NCBI GenBank assembly: GCA_002841515.1 | Contig: PGZW01000003.1 | Location: 1 to 34,250, forward strand | Origin: Firmicutes bacterium HGW-Firmicutes-19 | GTDB taxonomy: Bacteria; Bacillota_I; Bacilli_A; Erysipelotrichales; Erysipelotrichaceae | Direction of reading: 5' to 3' | DNA: 34,250 nucleotides | Notes under the pieces: model-generated | What the model saw: the letters and a program-made list of their open reading frames with translations, nothing else | What the model was told of the DNA's origin: nothing | Database searches by the model: none | Translations under genes and position numbers: made by a program | Shown: positions 8,115 through 15,097 of the stretch, piece after piece | Layout of the letters: each line of letters opens with the position of its first letter | How positions within the stretch are numbered: position 1 is the first letter of the stretch

Positions 8115-8294
8115 TGACAACACCTAAAATATGTGATAATATTTCAAATGTCGGAAATGCAATCCCCCCCACACACATTTCCGACAAGGATTACGGAACC
8201 CGTGGCGGCTTCCCCCAAGACGTCACATCTATCATGAGGGAACTCACGAATCCTGCAAAGCCAGCACCGCCCCCCGGTGCTGGTTTTATTATTT
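8115..8294 (+). ncRNA. structured small RNA with C-rich loops (family not recognised)
   Basis: An intergenic transcript of about 180 nt is predicted between the extended -10 promoter and a strong terminator. Four stem-loops can be drawn. (1) AAATAT/ATATTT at 8127-8144. (2) A perfect 11-bp stem at 8149-8159/8176-8186, with loop CAATCCCCCCCACACA. (3) A composite hairpin at 8187-8254 with AGGATT/AATCCT, CGTG/CACG and TTCCC/GGGAA. (4) The terminator hairpin with a CCCCC loop. No plausible protein is encoded. C-rich unpaired runs are the seed type of Gram-positive sRNAs such as RsaE/RoxS, which mask G-rich SD sequences. It does not look like 6S, SRP, tmRNA or a riboswitch known to me. No plus-strand gene follows, so it is a stand-alone RNA. 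The RNA gene is well supported; its function is inferred. Confidence 0.7.
8257..8294 (+). terminator. intrinsic terminator of the small RNA
   Basis: A perfect 9-bp stem CCAGCACCG (8261-8269) / CGGTGCTGG (8275-8283) has loop CCCCC and is followed by TTTTATTATTT. On the opposite strand the stem is not followed by a T run, so it acts in the plus direction. Confidence 0.9.
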
Positions 8295-8301
8295 GCGAAA
8301 C

Positions 8302-8330
8302 AAAAAAAGAGAAATCATATGAATATCTCT
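8302..8330 (-). terminator. intrinsic terminator after the phosphatase gene
   Basis: On the minus strand, immediately after the TAA at 8334-8336, AGAGA/TCTCT with further pairs ATT/GAT around loop CATAT is followed by seven T. It ends the cpsC-phosphatase transcript and lies tail to tail with the small RNA terminator. Confidence 0.75.
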
Positions 8331-8333
8331 TCG

Positions 8334-9110
8334 TTATCTGCGCCACCAAGCTTTCTTTATTTCAATATTTGAAAGAGACTGATTGTTCTTTAATTTGTTT
8401 GGATTAATGATGCACAGTTGATCCGCAGTCTTTTGTTCAAATCGACGGGCAATCATCCCATAAACGTCATCCAACCGGCATTCCCGACTTCCCTCACCTT
8501 GATGAGCATCGGATGCCACGATATGAGCCAAGCCTTCACTGACCAACCGCCATGAAATCCTGTCTGCCCGCTCTCCATGGATGCCAAGTAGGCTGGTGCG
8601 GTTGATCTGAAAATGACAACCCCACGACTGCCACTTCCGACACGTATCGACCGCTTGTTTTTCATTGTCAAAATAGCGCTCTGGATGCGCGATTAACAGT
8701 TTGATGCCCATCCGATCGAGTTCGTAAATCGCATCTTGTACGATTCGAGATTCGATGGTTCTGCGCGTAAACTCAATTAACAGCCAATCCGTATCTTGAT
8801 AACACACAAATCTTCGTTCTACGATGGCTTTGATTGCTTCCTCATTGATCCGAAACTCACAGGCAGACTTCAATTCTAAGGGAAGCTCGTGTTCTTCACT
8901 AAGTTTCTTTAAGTCTGATAGCTTTTCTTCAATCTCTTGTTTTGTCGGATCATACATGCCCTCAATGATCTTATGCGGAGTGACAAAAAGCGTCGCAATC
9001 CCTGTGCTATGTGCACAGCGAAGCAACGCCAACGCCTCATCTTTACTTTTGACCCCATCATCAAAATCCCACAAGGCATGACAATGGGTATCGATAAACT
9101 TATTCTTCAT
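8334..9110 (-). CDS. cpsB: PHP-domain protein-tyrosine phosphatase (CpsB/YwqE type)
   Basis: This 258-residue member of the PHP metallo-phosphatase family has DTHCH at residues 7-11 (metal ligands His9, His11) followed by FDDG. Further on it has LLIAHPERY and VASDAHQ. These are the metal-binding motifs of CpsB, Wzb-equivalent in Gram-positives, which removes phosphate from the C-terminal tyrosines of CpsD. I take the ATG at 9110, 11 bases into the end of cpsC. A GTG five codons upstream is the alternative, but GGGTGA fits the ATG better. It is co-transcribed with cpsC from the promoter near 9825 and ends at its own terminator. The kinase it should act on is encoded divergently at 9966. Confidence 0.9.
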   Translation of the reverse strand: MKNKFIDTHCHALWDFDDGVKSKDEALALLRCAHSTGIATLFVTPHKIIEGMYDPTKQEIEEKLSDLKKLSEEHELPLELKSACEFRINEEAIKAIVERRFVCYQDTDWLLIEFTRRTIESRIVQDAIYELDRMGIKLLIAHPERYFDNEKQAVDTCRKWQSWGCHFQINRTSLLGIHGERADRISWRLVSEGLAHIVASDAHQGEGSRECRLDDVYGMIARRFEQKTADQLCIINPNKLKNNQSLSNIEIKKAWWRR

Positions 9111-9801
9111 AAAAATTGATTTCACCCAAGACCGGTAAATTCAATACTTTCTCTGCGTCATGACGATTATGGATGGTACGATCCAACATCAACTTCAAAA
9201 AGACGAAACCGACCGACAACATCAAGCCTAGCAAACCGCCAATCGCCGTATTCAACGTCGTATTAGGACCCACCTTCTTGGTATTGACCGTCGCCGCATC
9301 GATGACCCGCAAGTTATCGATGGTCATTGTTTCCACGACTTCCTCAATAAACACACTCACCACCCGGTTGGTCAATCGCGCGGAAAGTTCCGGATCGGTT
9401 GTTACTGCCGACACCCTGATGATCTGTGTATCACCGATCGCCGAAACCGACACGGCCGAGCGGATACTGTCCACATCCAGATTATCCCTGGTAAAATACG
9501 GGACGACCTGATTTAACACCGCATTGCTCTTCGCTAATTGAGTATACGTACCGACCAACCGCTGATTCACATTCAAATCGTTTAAATTCAAATTGCCTTC
9601 TTTAACTTCCGGTTGGATATACACGGTCGACTCACTGCGATATGTGGGCTGAATAAAAAAGCGCGTATACGCAAATGCTACTGTCAGGCCTAATGCCGTC
9701 ATCAAAATAATCAAAAGCGCATGCTTATACAATATGGCCAAAAGCTCGACCAAATCAATCTCAAACTCACGCTCATTTTCCTCAAAATACTTTTCTTCCA
9801 T
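9100..9801 (-). CDS. cpsC: CpsC/Wzz-type chain-length and kinase-activator membrane protein
   Basis: This 233-residue polysaccharide co-polymerase has an N-terminal cytoplasmic segment, TM1 around residues 25-47 (LLIILMTALGLTVAF), and an extracellular region of about 130 residues. TM2 follows at about 188-208 (IGGLLGLMLSVGFVFL), then a short cytoplasmic tail ending LPVLGEINFYEE. No kinase domain is fused. This is the Gram-positive layout in which the CpsC tail activates a separate CpsD kinase. The ATG at 9801 follows AGGGGG at seven bases. The frame is open 27 codons further upstream, but that stretch holds the -10 promoter element. It overlaps the phosphatase gene by 11 bp. Confidence 0.9.
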   Translation of the reverse strand: MEEKYFEENEREFEIDLVELLAILYKHALLIILMTALGLTVAFAYTRFFIQPTYRSESTVYIQPEVKEGNLNLNDLNVNQRLVGTYTQLAKSNAVLNQVVPYFTRDNLDVDSIRSAVSVSAIGDTQIIRVSAVTTDPELSARLTNRVVSVFIEEVVETMTIDNLRVIDAATVNTKKVGPNTTLNTAIGGLLGLMLSVGFVFLKLMLDRTIHNRHDAEKVLNLPVLGEINFYEE

Positions 9802-9822
9802 TGCACTACCCCCTACCGAAAC

Positions 9823-9831
9823 ATTATACCA
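9823..9831 (-). promoter_or_regulatory. extended -10 promoter of cpsC-cpsB
   Basis: Minus strand TGGTATAAT: TATAAT at 9823-9828 with TG one base upstream. The -35 region is poor. Transcription should start about 15 nt before the ATG at 9801, so the leader is little more than the GGGGG-type SD. Confidence 0.65.
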
Positions 9832-9910
9832 AACAAATTCAAAGATGGAATACTTTAATACAAAAAACGAAAATTCAAACAAACAAACACCTATAAAAAC
9901 TCCTCAACTC

Positions 9911-9939
9911 TTTACAACGATGGTCTTGCTCGCTATAAT
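9911..9939 (+). promoter_or_regulatory. promoter of the cpsD kinase gene
   Basis: TTTACA (9911-9916), 17-bp spacer, TATAAT (9934-9939): a near-consensus vegetative promoter. Transcription should begin near 9946, with a 20-nt leader before the ATG at 9966. It is divergent from the cpsC promoter, within a 164-bp shared intergenic region. Confidence 0.8.
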
Positions 9940-9965
9940 TGACCTATGCTAAACAGGGGGAACTC

Positions 9966-10766
9966 ATGGAAAAAATCAACTTAGTCACCTTACGCGAAAA
10001 ACCTAAGAACTCAAATGGCGGATACGTATTCGATCACAGTGAAGCCTACCGTCATTTACGCACCAATATCGAATTTTCCGCATTTAACAGCGACATCAAT
10101 GTGTTGGTGGTCACCTCCGCCAACGCTGCGGAAGGCAAAAGTACTACTTCTGCCAATCTGGCCGTCGTCATGGCTTCTCATCGTCAACGCGTCCTTTTGA
10201 TTGACTGCGATTTACGTATTCCGGATATTCACCGTCTGTTTCACTTATCCAATGTTCACGGACTATCCGATGCTTTGCTTAACTTTAAAACTGAAGGGTT
10301 CAATGTACTGAAATATGTCCAGCAAATCAAGCATCCCAACATTGCTAATGATTTGTACGTCATGCCTTCAGGACCCAATGTCCCCAACCCTGCCGAAATG
10401 TTATCGTCCAAACGCTTTCGAGAGTTCATTGACTTTCTTAAGTTGCGCTTCGATATGATCATCATGGATGGTCCTCCGGTTTTGCCGGTACCCGATGCCA
10501 TTCCGGTCGGATTGGCCGCCGATGGCATGCTTTTCTGTGTGGCGAGTGAGCAAACCAAAAAGGAACATGCCAAAGTCGCCTTGACCCAATGTAAACGGGC
10601 TGGGATCAATGTGATTGGAACCTGCGTTACAATGATCAAAGAAGAACGTAATTCTTACTACAGTTACTATTACAATACCGTACAAAACAAGACACTGGGA
10701 CAACAGTTGAAACAGCGTAAGAAAAAAGTCCGAAAAGAAGATAAAAAGATTAAGCCCAATGTCTGA
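9966..10766 (+). CDS. cpsD: CpsD/CapB-type bacterial tyrosine kinase
   Basis: This is a soluble BY-kinase of 266 residues. Walker A ends AEGKST at 55-60, Walker A' is VLLIDCD at 76-82, and Walker B is MIIMDGP at 164-170. A tyrosine cluster (Tyr231, 232, 234, 235, 236) sits before a lysine-rich tail. Known role: with CpsC it forms a ring at the membrane, autophosphorylates the tyrosine cluster, and so sets polymerisation and export of the polysaccharide. The start is the ATG at 9966 after AGGGGG. The in-frame TTG at 9939 falls in the -10 box. Unlike most loci, it is not co-directional with cpsC but divergent from it. A lysine-rich C-terminus of about 20 residues beyond the tyrosines is slightly longer than usual. 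Confidence 0.93.
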   Translation: MEKINLVTLREKPKNSNGGYVFDHSEAYRHLRTNIEFSAFNSDINVLVVTSANAAEGKSTTSANLAVVMASHRQRVLLIDCDLRIPDIHRLFHLSNVHGLSDALLNFKTEGFNVLKYVQQIKHPNIANDLYVMPSGPNVPNPAEMLSSKRFREFIDFLKLRFDMIIMDGPPVLPVPDAIPVGLAADGMLFCVASEQTKKEHAKVALTQCKRAGINVIGTCVTMIKEERNSYYSYYYNTVQNKTLGQQLKQRKKKVRKEDKKIKPNV

Positions 10767-10808
10767 GAATAAAGTCAATTGTTCATGTGTGACGTTAATC
10801 CAATAGGA

Positions 10809-10814
10809 TATAAT
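10809..10814 (+). promoter_or_regulatory. possible promoter (-10) of the small membrane protein gene
   Basis: TATAAT at 10809-10814 lies just upstream of AAGGAG. The -35 is poor (TGTGAC at 10788-10793 gives only a 15-bp spacer). Read-through from cpsD is also possible, since no terminator separates them. Confidence 0.35.
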
Positions 10815-10831
10815 ACAAAGGAGTGATGGAT

Positions 10832-10987
10832 ATGCAAGATATACTGATTGGTGCTTTGTTTCTGGTTGCCTTTGGCGGATTAATGGTTTTTATCTACCGG
10901 ATTATTGGTGAAGATGCTAATAAAGTTCATGGATGTTGTGCCGGTGGCATGGTTATTGAAGAAGATAAGAAAACGGAAGTTGCTTAG
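10832..10987 (+). CDS. small single-pass membrane protein with a Cys-Cys motif
   Basis: This short frame encodes 51 residues. One hydrophobic helix (about residues 4-24, ILIGALFLVAFGGLMVFIY) is followed by a short polar tail containing HGCCAGG and an acidic/basic end (EEDKKTEVA). AAGGAG lies eight bases before the ATG at 10832. A second ATG at 10826 is too close to the SD. Its stop codon is inside the following terminator hairpin, which supports a real, compact gene. I do not recognise the family. The TM-plus-cysteine layout is loosely like the small Cys-rich proteins found near FeoB, but only two cysteines are present. Its place after cpsD suggests an accessory role in the same transcript. 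Confidence 0.7.
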   Translation: MQDILIGALFLVAFGGLMVFIYRIIGEDANKVHGCCAGGMVIEEDKKTEVA

Positions 10988-11003
10988 CAACCTCCGTTTT
11001 TTT
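10973..11003 (+). terminator. strong, probably bidirectional intrinsic terminator
   Basis: ACGGA-A-GTTGC / GCAAC-C-TCCGT with loop TTA is followed by a run of seven T (stem 10973-10997). On the minus strand the same stem is followed by TTTTCTTATC, so it can also end the convergent lipoprotein gene whose stop is at 11002-11004. Confidence 0.88.
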
Positions 11004-12525
11004 AGTATCCAAGGGAACTTAACAGATCCACTAAAAACTCCACGACCCACTCCGGCGCAAAATAGTACTGAGCCGGTGAATTTCCGTCTTCATTGGTTAC
11101 CCCAAAGAGCGACTTGCCGTCAAAAATCGTTCCGAAGATCCGGATGCCATCCATACTTCTCAACAATATCTGCGGCGTCAAACCGACCGGCGGCAAATTC
11201 TCCGCCACGATCCACGAATCAAATGATAGCGAAGCTCTCAGTGCCTCCGCATTTTCTGCACTTATAGCACTCCACTCCTCAACAAACTCATCGGGATCAT
11301 TGGACCAAACACCGGTAAACACCTCATTGAGCGTCACATTCAACAATGCTTCACTCAGTTGAGGATATTTCGATATCGGACGAATCTGCGACAACATATT
11401 CTGCCCGTCCAATATTATGGTCACCGGAGCATAGTAGAACTCTTTGCGAACGACATCATTTTTAACCACAGACACACCGACCAACGAACGACTCTCATCC
11501 CACAGACAAATTGATAATGAGATGCCATCATCCGAAGAGACGATGTAAACCACATCCAACCCTCTTGCCGGCAAATCATGTGCCACGATCCAGTCTTGAA
11601 TGCGCAACAAATTACGCAATTCACTTCCCTGTGACTCACTTAAATCAAACCACTTTCCTTCCCACTCCATCCAGGAATCCCCGATGTAAGCACGGGATAG
11701 ATTGGCATTGATAAACTCAGCCACTTCCACTTCCACCACCGGACTCAACCGGCGCAACACTTCCTCAACTTCACCCAATACACTTATAGGCGCATAAAAC
11801 ACTTTGCGTGCATAGCCGACTTGTGCATTGATTACAGACACCAATGCCTGCTCCCCAAGCACTCCGACACTTAACGACCAGCCCCCGTCACCCCTCAACA
11901 TATAGTAAGACTCAAAGGCATACCCTTCCAAATCCTTCGCTTCACTCCAACGACTCATATCCAACATCGCCCGGATATACAGACTGTCCTCTTGTTTTAA
12001 CTCAAACCACTTATCCTCCATAGCCTCCTGTGAAGGCCCTACATAAGCGCTTGTAAACCACACACTCAATAACTCCTCCGGCAGATCTTTGTTGTCTCCA
12101 ATGACCAAATCCGGCTCAATGCGCGCATTGAATGCTTTTATTAAAGGTATAATATCTGCCGGTGCAAAATAAAACTCCCGGTTACGTGCCGAAGCATCCA
12201 CATAATATACTAAAGCATTCCCCTGATACTCACTGATTGACACCTTAGCACCACTATCGTCATACAAAACGATGATCGACTTTTGCGTTGTCACGGACAA
12301 GTCCTTTTGATAGGACCACTTCGTCATTTGAATGATATTAGTGATTTCGACTCGATCTGACTCAGCTAGCGGTTTCTGACGATCCACGGTCTCCATCATC
12401 CAGCCGCCCACATACACCTTGGTAAATTTCATATTCAAAAGGTCGTTGTCCGGCTTTTTGGCACAACCCGCCAACGACAATGAAACAACAAACAAAACCA
12501 ACAATATCGACAGATATCTTTTCAT
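11002..12525 (-). CDS. lipoprotein with four tandem copies of an unrecognised ~120-residue module
   Basis: The protein has 507 residues with a signal peptide and lipobox LAGC (Cys21), so it should be anchored on the outer face of the membrane. The rest is four related modules at about 29-135, 150-261, 269-382 and 391-505. Each has the same landmarks. A Y-V/I-G motif opens the module (38, 161, 280; FTG at 403). A conserved Trp sits mid-module (70, 193, 312, 438), followed by a D/E-L segment. A closing F/Y-Y-x-AP motif follows (118-122, 243-246, 363-367, 487-491). Spacing is 119-126 residues. I recognise no known domain. It starts at the ATG at 12525 after AAAGGGGG. An own promoter and flanking terminators make it monocistronic. 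A role in assembly, sensing or anchoring of the polysaccharide is only suggested by location. Confidence 0.85.
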   Translation of the reverse strand: MKRYLSILLVLFVVSLSLAGCAKKPDNDLLNMKFTKVYVGGWMMETVDRQKPLAESDRVEITNIIQMTKWSYQKDLSVTTQKSIIVLYDDSGAKVSISEYQGNALVYYVDASARNREFYFAPADIIPLIKAFNARIEPDLVIGDNKDLPEELLSVWFTSAYVGPSQEAMEDKWFELKQEDSLYIRAMLDMSRWSEAKDLEGYAFESYYMLRGDGGWSLSVGVLGEQALVSVINAQVGYARKVFYAPISVLGEVEEVLRRLSPVVEVEVAEFINANLSRAYIGDSWMEWEGKWFDLSESQGSELRNLLRIQDWIVAHDLPARGLDVVYIVSSDDGISLSICLWDESRSLVGVSVVKNDVVRKEFYYAPVTIILDGQNMLSQIRPISKYPQLSEALLNVTLNEVFTGVWSNDPDEFVEEWSAISAENAEALRASLSFDSWIVAENLPPVGLTPQILLRSMDGIRIFGTIFDGKSLFGVTNEDGNSPAQYYFAPEWVVEFLVDLLSSLGY

Positions 12526-12553
12526 ACATCCCCCTTTGCCGTTTCCTAAGCCT

Positions 12554-12583
12554 ATTCTATCATAAACTCAATGACTGAAACAA
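12554..12583 (-). promoter_or_regulatory. promoter of the four-module lipoprotein gene
   Basis: Minus strand: TTGTTT (12578-12583), 18-bp spacer, TAGAAT (12554-12559) preceded by TGA, an extended -10. Its -35 overlaps the T run of the upstream terminator. Confidence 0.5.
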
Positions 12584-12606
12584 AAAAACGGAAATGAATT
12601 CCGTTT
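12582..12606 (-). terminator. intrinsic terminator after the YerB-like gene
   Basis: ACGGAA/TTCCGT (12599-12604 with 12588-12593), loop of five, followed by seven T on the minus strand, directly after the stop codon at 12608. Confidence 0.85.
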
Positions 12607-12607
12607 G

Positions 12608-13639
12608 TTACTCAAATGAAATTTTTACACGATCAGAAACGACTTGAATCCAAGTGTTACCCGGCTGTAACGTTATCTCAGCTCCTTGCCCATCAAAATA
12701 TCGTGTAATCGCTTTTTCATCCGACTTCGACCACGTGCCAACGATATACTTGCCATCGATAAAATACTCTGCTTTGCCCTTCGAAATAAAATCAACCAAA
12801 ACATAATCATATTTCTCAACGGCTGTATGTGGTGCGTGTAATAAAATAATATTGGACACTGAAACCTGCGAATTCGTATATGCATCCATCATAGGCTTCT
12901 CATTAATGTATCTTAGATATTTCATACTTGCTGAATCATAAACATACTTCACTTTATTGATCGAAGAATAATCCAGATGAATCGTCGCTGCGAAAACACT
13001 GGAAGTACTTGGAATATCATCAAACTCGAAACGACGCTCAAAATTCAACTCCGGTATCTTCACTAATGACGCTTTCGCATCGAAGAAAGCATTATGTGGA
13101 GCGTTTCTAGAAGTATCACGGGAGTAATAATCATCATTTAATCCACTGACACCATCAAAACGAACTGGCCACTTTGTATTGCGGATAATGGCATACGCAT
13201 TGCCCAAACCCGTTTCAGCAGCACCATAATGAGCGAATGGTAACATCCACTCTAACTGAATTTTAACAAAAGGTATCCTGGCACTGCGAACCGGTCCAAC
13301 TTTCGACGGAAACTCAGACTGAAAGATAGCTAAGAATCTAGATACTTGCCAACCATCCACAGCAATTTCATATACGATGTCCGCTACACCGATTCCTGAA
13401 TGCGGACGCGCAGCAGCACTGTTTTCAATCATCACAGCCACTGCTTTATATTTAATATTCTCATCAACTTCTGAACCATTAAAAACAGATCGAAATACTA
13501 TTTCATCAACTGGATCCTCAGGTTCGATGACAGGATCTTCTATGATAACTTCATCATCCGGATCTTTTATGGTCTCTTGCGGTTTGCAACCAGATAGAAA
13601 CAATACTAACAAAATCATTAAAATGAATATCTTCTTCAT
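12608..13639 (-). CDS. YerB-like lipoprotein, DUF3048 family
   Basis: This 343-residue lipoprotein (lipobox LSGC, Cys18) has an acidic/proline linker at about 25-48 (repeated EDP). A DUF3048 region follows, recognisable by ARPHSGIGVADIVYEIAV and FPSKVGPVRSARIPFV, and continues to the C-terminus. The family (YerB of Bacillus subtilis) is widespread in Gram-positives and of unknown function. The ATG at 13639 has AAAGGAG upstream. The frame is open 28 codons further upstream but that part overlaps the preceding gene. It starts 13 bp after the initiating transferase gene and shares its promoter, and it ends in a terminator. Co-transcription suggests a link to glycan initiation or envelope attachment, which is inference. 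Confidence 0.85.
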   Translation of the reverse strand: MKKIFILMILLVLFLSGCKPQETIKDPDDEVIIEDPVIEPEDPVDEIVFRSVFNGSEVDENIKYKAVAVMIENSAAARPHSGIGVADIVYEIAVDGWQVSRFLAIFQSEFPSKVGPVRSARIPFVKIQLEWMLPFAHYGAAETGLGNAYAIIRNTKWPVRFDGVSGLNDDYYSRDTSRNAPHNAFFDAKASLVKIPELNFERRFEFDDIPSTSSVFAATIHLDYSSINKVKYVYDSASMKYLRYINEKPMMDAYTNSQVSVSNIILLHAPHTAVEKYDYVLVDFISKGKAEYFIDGKYIVGTWSKSDEKAITRYFDGQGAEITLQPGNTWIQVVSDRVKISFE

Positions 13640-13652
13640 TCTTTCTCCTTTA

Positions 13653-15032
13653 TCAGTCCCACAAATCCTTCTGACTTTGCATCGCTGTAATCTGTGAAGC
13701 ATCCACGCCTTCAGATTTTTCATTTTGAAACATAATTTTAATCGTCAACAGAATGATATTGAAATCCTTCCAAATTGAATAGTTCTCTATATAAAACAAA
13801 TCCAACTTCAATTTATCATAAGGGGTCGTATTGTATTGACCGTACACCTGCGCATAACCTGATAAACCCGCCTTTACTTTCAATCGATATGCAAACTCAG
13901 GTATATACTTCTCATATTCAGCAGCAATATCGGGTCTTTCAGGACGCGGCCCGACAATCGACATATCACCGATAAAAATATTCAACAACTGCGGTAGCTC
14001 ATCAATATGCAACCGCCTTAACCACTTACCCACCGGCGTAATCCGTTCATCATCCTTCATCGCCAATCGGGCAATATGATCCTTCTCCGAATCAACCCTC
14101 ATGCTGCGAAACTTATAAATATCAAATTGCTTGCCATTGATTGTCAATCGCTTCTGTGTGTACAGTATGGGACCATTATCAGTCAATTTGATTAAAATAG
14201 CAACAATCAAAAACAGCGGCGATAAAATCAGGATTCCTACCGATGAACCGATGATATCCACAAATCTCTTAATTAATCTCTCCTCAAACCTCAACCCCCG
14301 ATTGTTTGCGAGCAAAAGTGGTGTATCAAACAAGTGAATGTTTTGTGAACCACGAATAATGATGTCCGAAATCTTCGGCGTCATAAACACCCGTTTGGAA
14401 CGTCGATAGCAATACTTCAAAATCCTGTTTCTCTCCCCTGATGAAACATCGGATATAATGATTTCCTTATACTCATCCGTTTTCTTAAGAACAAAATCAA
14501 TGCCCTCGCTTAAATATACGGTTTCTGCAATATCAAATGAATTCGTCCGATAATCCATTTTAAACTTTAAATCAATACTGTTTGGATTACCAACGATCAT
14601 CAACATTTTTCGAGGAGGAAAATAATGTGTATACAATGTTTTGCTAATAAAACTCCAAGTGATAATAAACAAAATCTGAATTGAGGTCATCATGATAAAA
14701 GGACCCCCATTAACAAAATAACGAGCAATCAAGCTGACCTGAGCAAAAATAATGGCATTTACCAATATGATCGCAATGGAATTTGTATAGATTATATCCG
14801 AAGTTCGGACAAAACCTAATCGATTACCACCATACATCTTAATTGCAATATACAGCAAGACCGCATAAATCAGAAACAGCAAATAATTACCATAGTTCCA
14901 AAAAGGATTCGGAATGGTTCTTGCGAAATTTTCATACCAGATATAAACAAATACAAGCGTTTGAAAAACCAACACAATAATAAATTGAAACAGAACCAAC
15001 CCTCGTCTCATGAACTCTTTGAAACCGACCAT
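13653..15032 (-). CDS. WbaP/EpsE-type polyprenyl glycosylphosphotransferase
   Basis: This 459-residue initiating enzyme has four or five hydrophobic helices at about 12-32, 45-65, 83-103 and 113-133. A CoA-binding-like Rossmann region follows (MLMIVGNPNSI). The C-terminal catalytic domain has a re-entrant helix (about 268-288), KFRSMRVDSEKD, IDELPQLLNIF, GDMSIVGPRPE and GLSGYAQVYGQY. Known role: moves a sugar-1-phosphate from a nucleotide donor to undecaprenyl phosphate on the inner membrane face. The ATG at 15032 has GAGGGA upstream. It has its own promoter and is followed 13 bp later by the YerB-like gene. Together with the short enzyme at 4824-5444, the locus has two initiating transferases. 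Confidence 0.92.
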   Translation of the reverse strand: MVGFKEFMRRGLVLFQFIIVLVFQTLVFVYIWYENFARTIPNPFWNYGNYLLFLIYAVLLYIAIKMYGGNRLGFVRTSDIIYTNSIAIILVNAIIFAQVSLIARYFVNGGPFIMMTSIQILFIITWSFISKTLYTHYFPPRKMLMIVGNPNSIDLKFKMDYRTNSFDIAETVYLSEGIDFVLKKTDEYKEIIISDVSSGERNRILKYCYRRSKRVFMTPKISDIIIRGSQNIHLFDTPLLLANNRGLRFEERLIKRFVDIIGSSVGILILSPLFLIVAILIKLTDNGPILYTQKRLTINGKQFDIYKFRSMRVDSEKDHIARLAMKDDERITPVGKWLRRLHIDELPQLLNIFIGDMSIVGPRPERPDIAAEYEKYIPEFAYRLKVKAGLSGYAQVYGQYNTTPYDKLKLDLFYIENYSIWKDFNIILLTIKIMFQNEKSEGVDASQITAMQSQKDLWD

Positions 15033-15054
15033 TTCAATCCCTCATTTCAAATGC

Positions 15055-15083
15055 AGTGTAGCAATTAAACAAAATAAAGTCAA
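15055..15083 (-). promoter_or_regulatory. promoter of the WbaP-like/YerB-like pair
   Basis: Minus strand: TTGACT (15078-15083), 17-bp spacer, TACACT (15055-15060) with TGC before it, so an extended -10. It lies in the 65-bp gap after the nitroreductase-like gene. Confidence 0.7.
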
Positions 15084-15097
15084 TATTCGCGAAAAAA

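Noticed and set aside
8115-8294. 6S RNA or SRP RNA
   Set aside because: 6S needs a long rod closed by 5'/3' pairing, and SRP RNA needs the GGAAG-type apical motif. Neither is seen; the RNA is a chain of separate hairpins.
7970-8333. EAR-type antitermination element (as in eps operons) between phosphatase and dehydratase genes
   Set aside because: Such an element would have to be on the minus strand. Here the structured sequence has its promoter and U-tailed terminator on the plus strand, and the minus-strand transcript is ended at 8302-8330.
8114-8407. 97-codon plus-strand open frame
   Set aside because: It runs through the small RNA, its terminator, the opposing terminator and into the phosphatase gene. 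It has no SD, and the RNA structure explains the sequence better.
10256-10778. Minus-strand frames over cpsD
   Set aside because: They lie opposite a clear kinase gene with its own promoter and SD.
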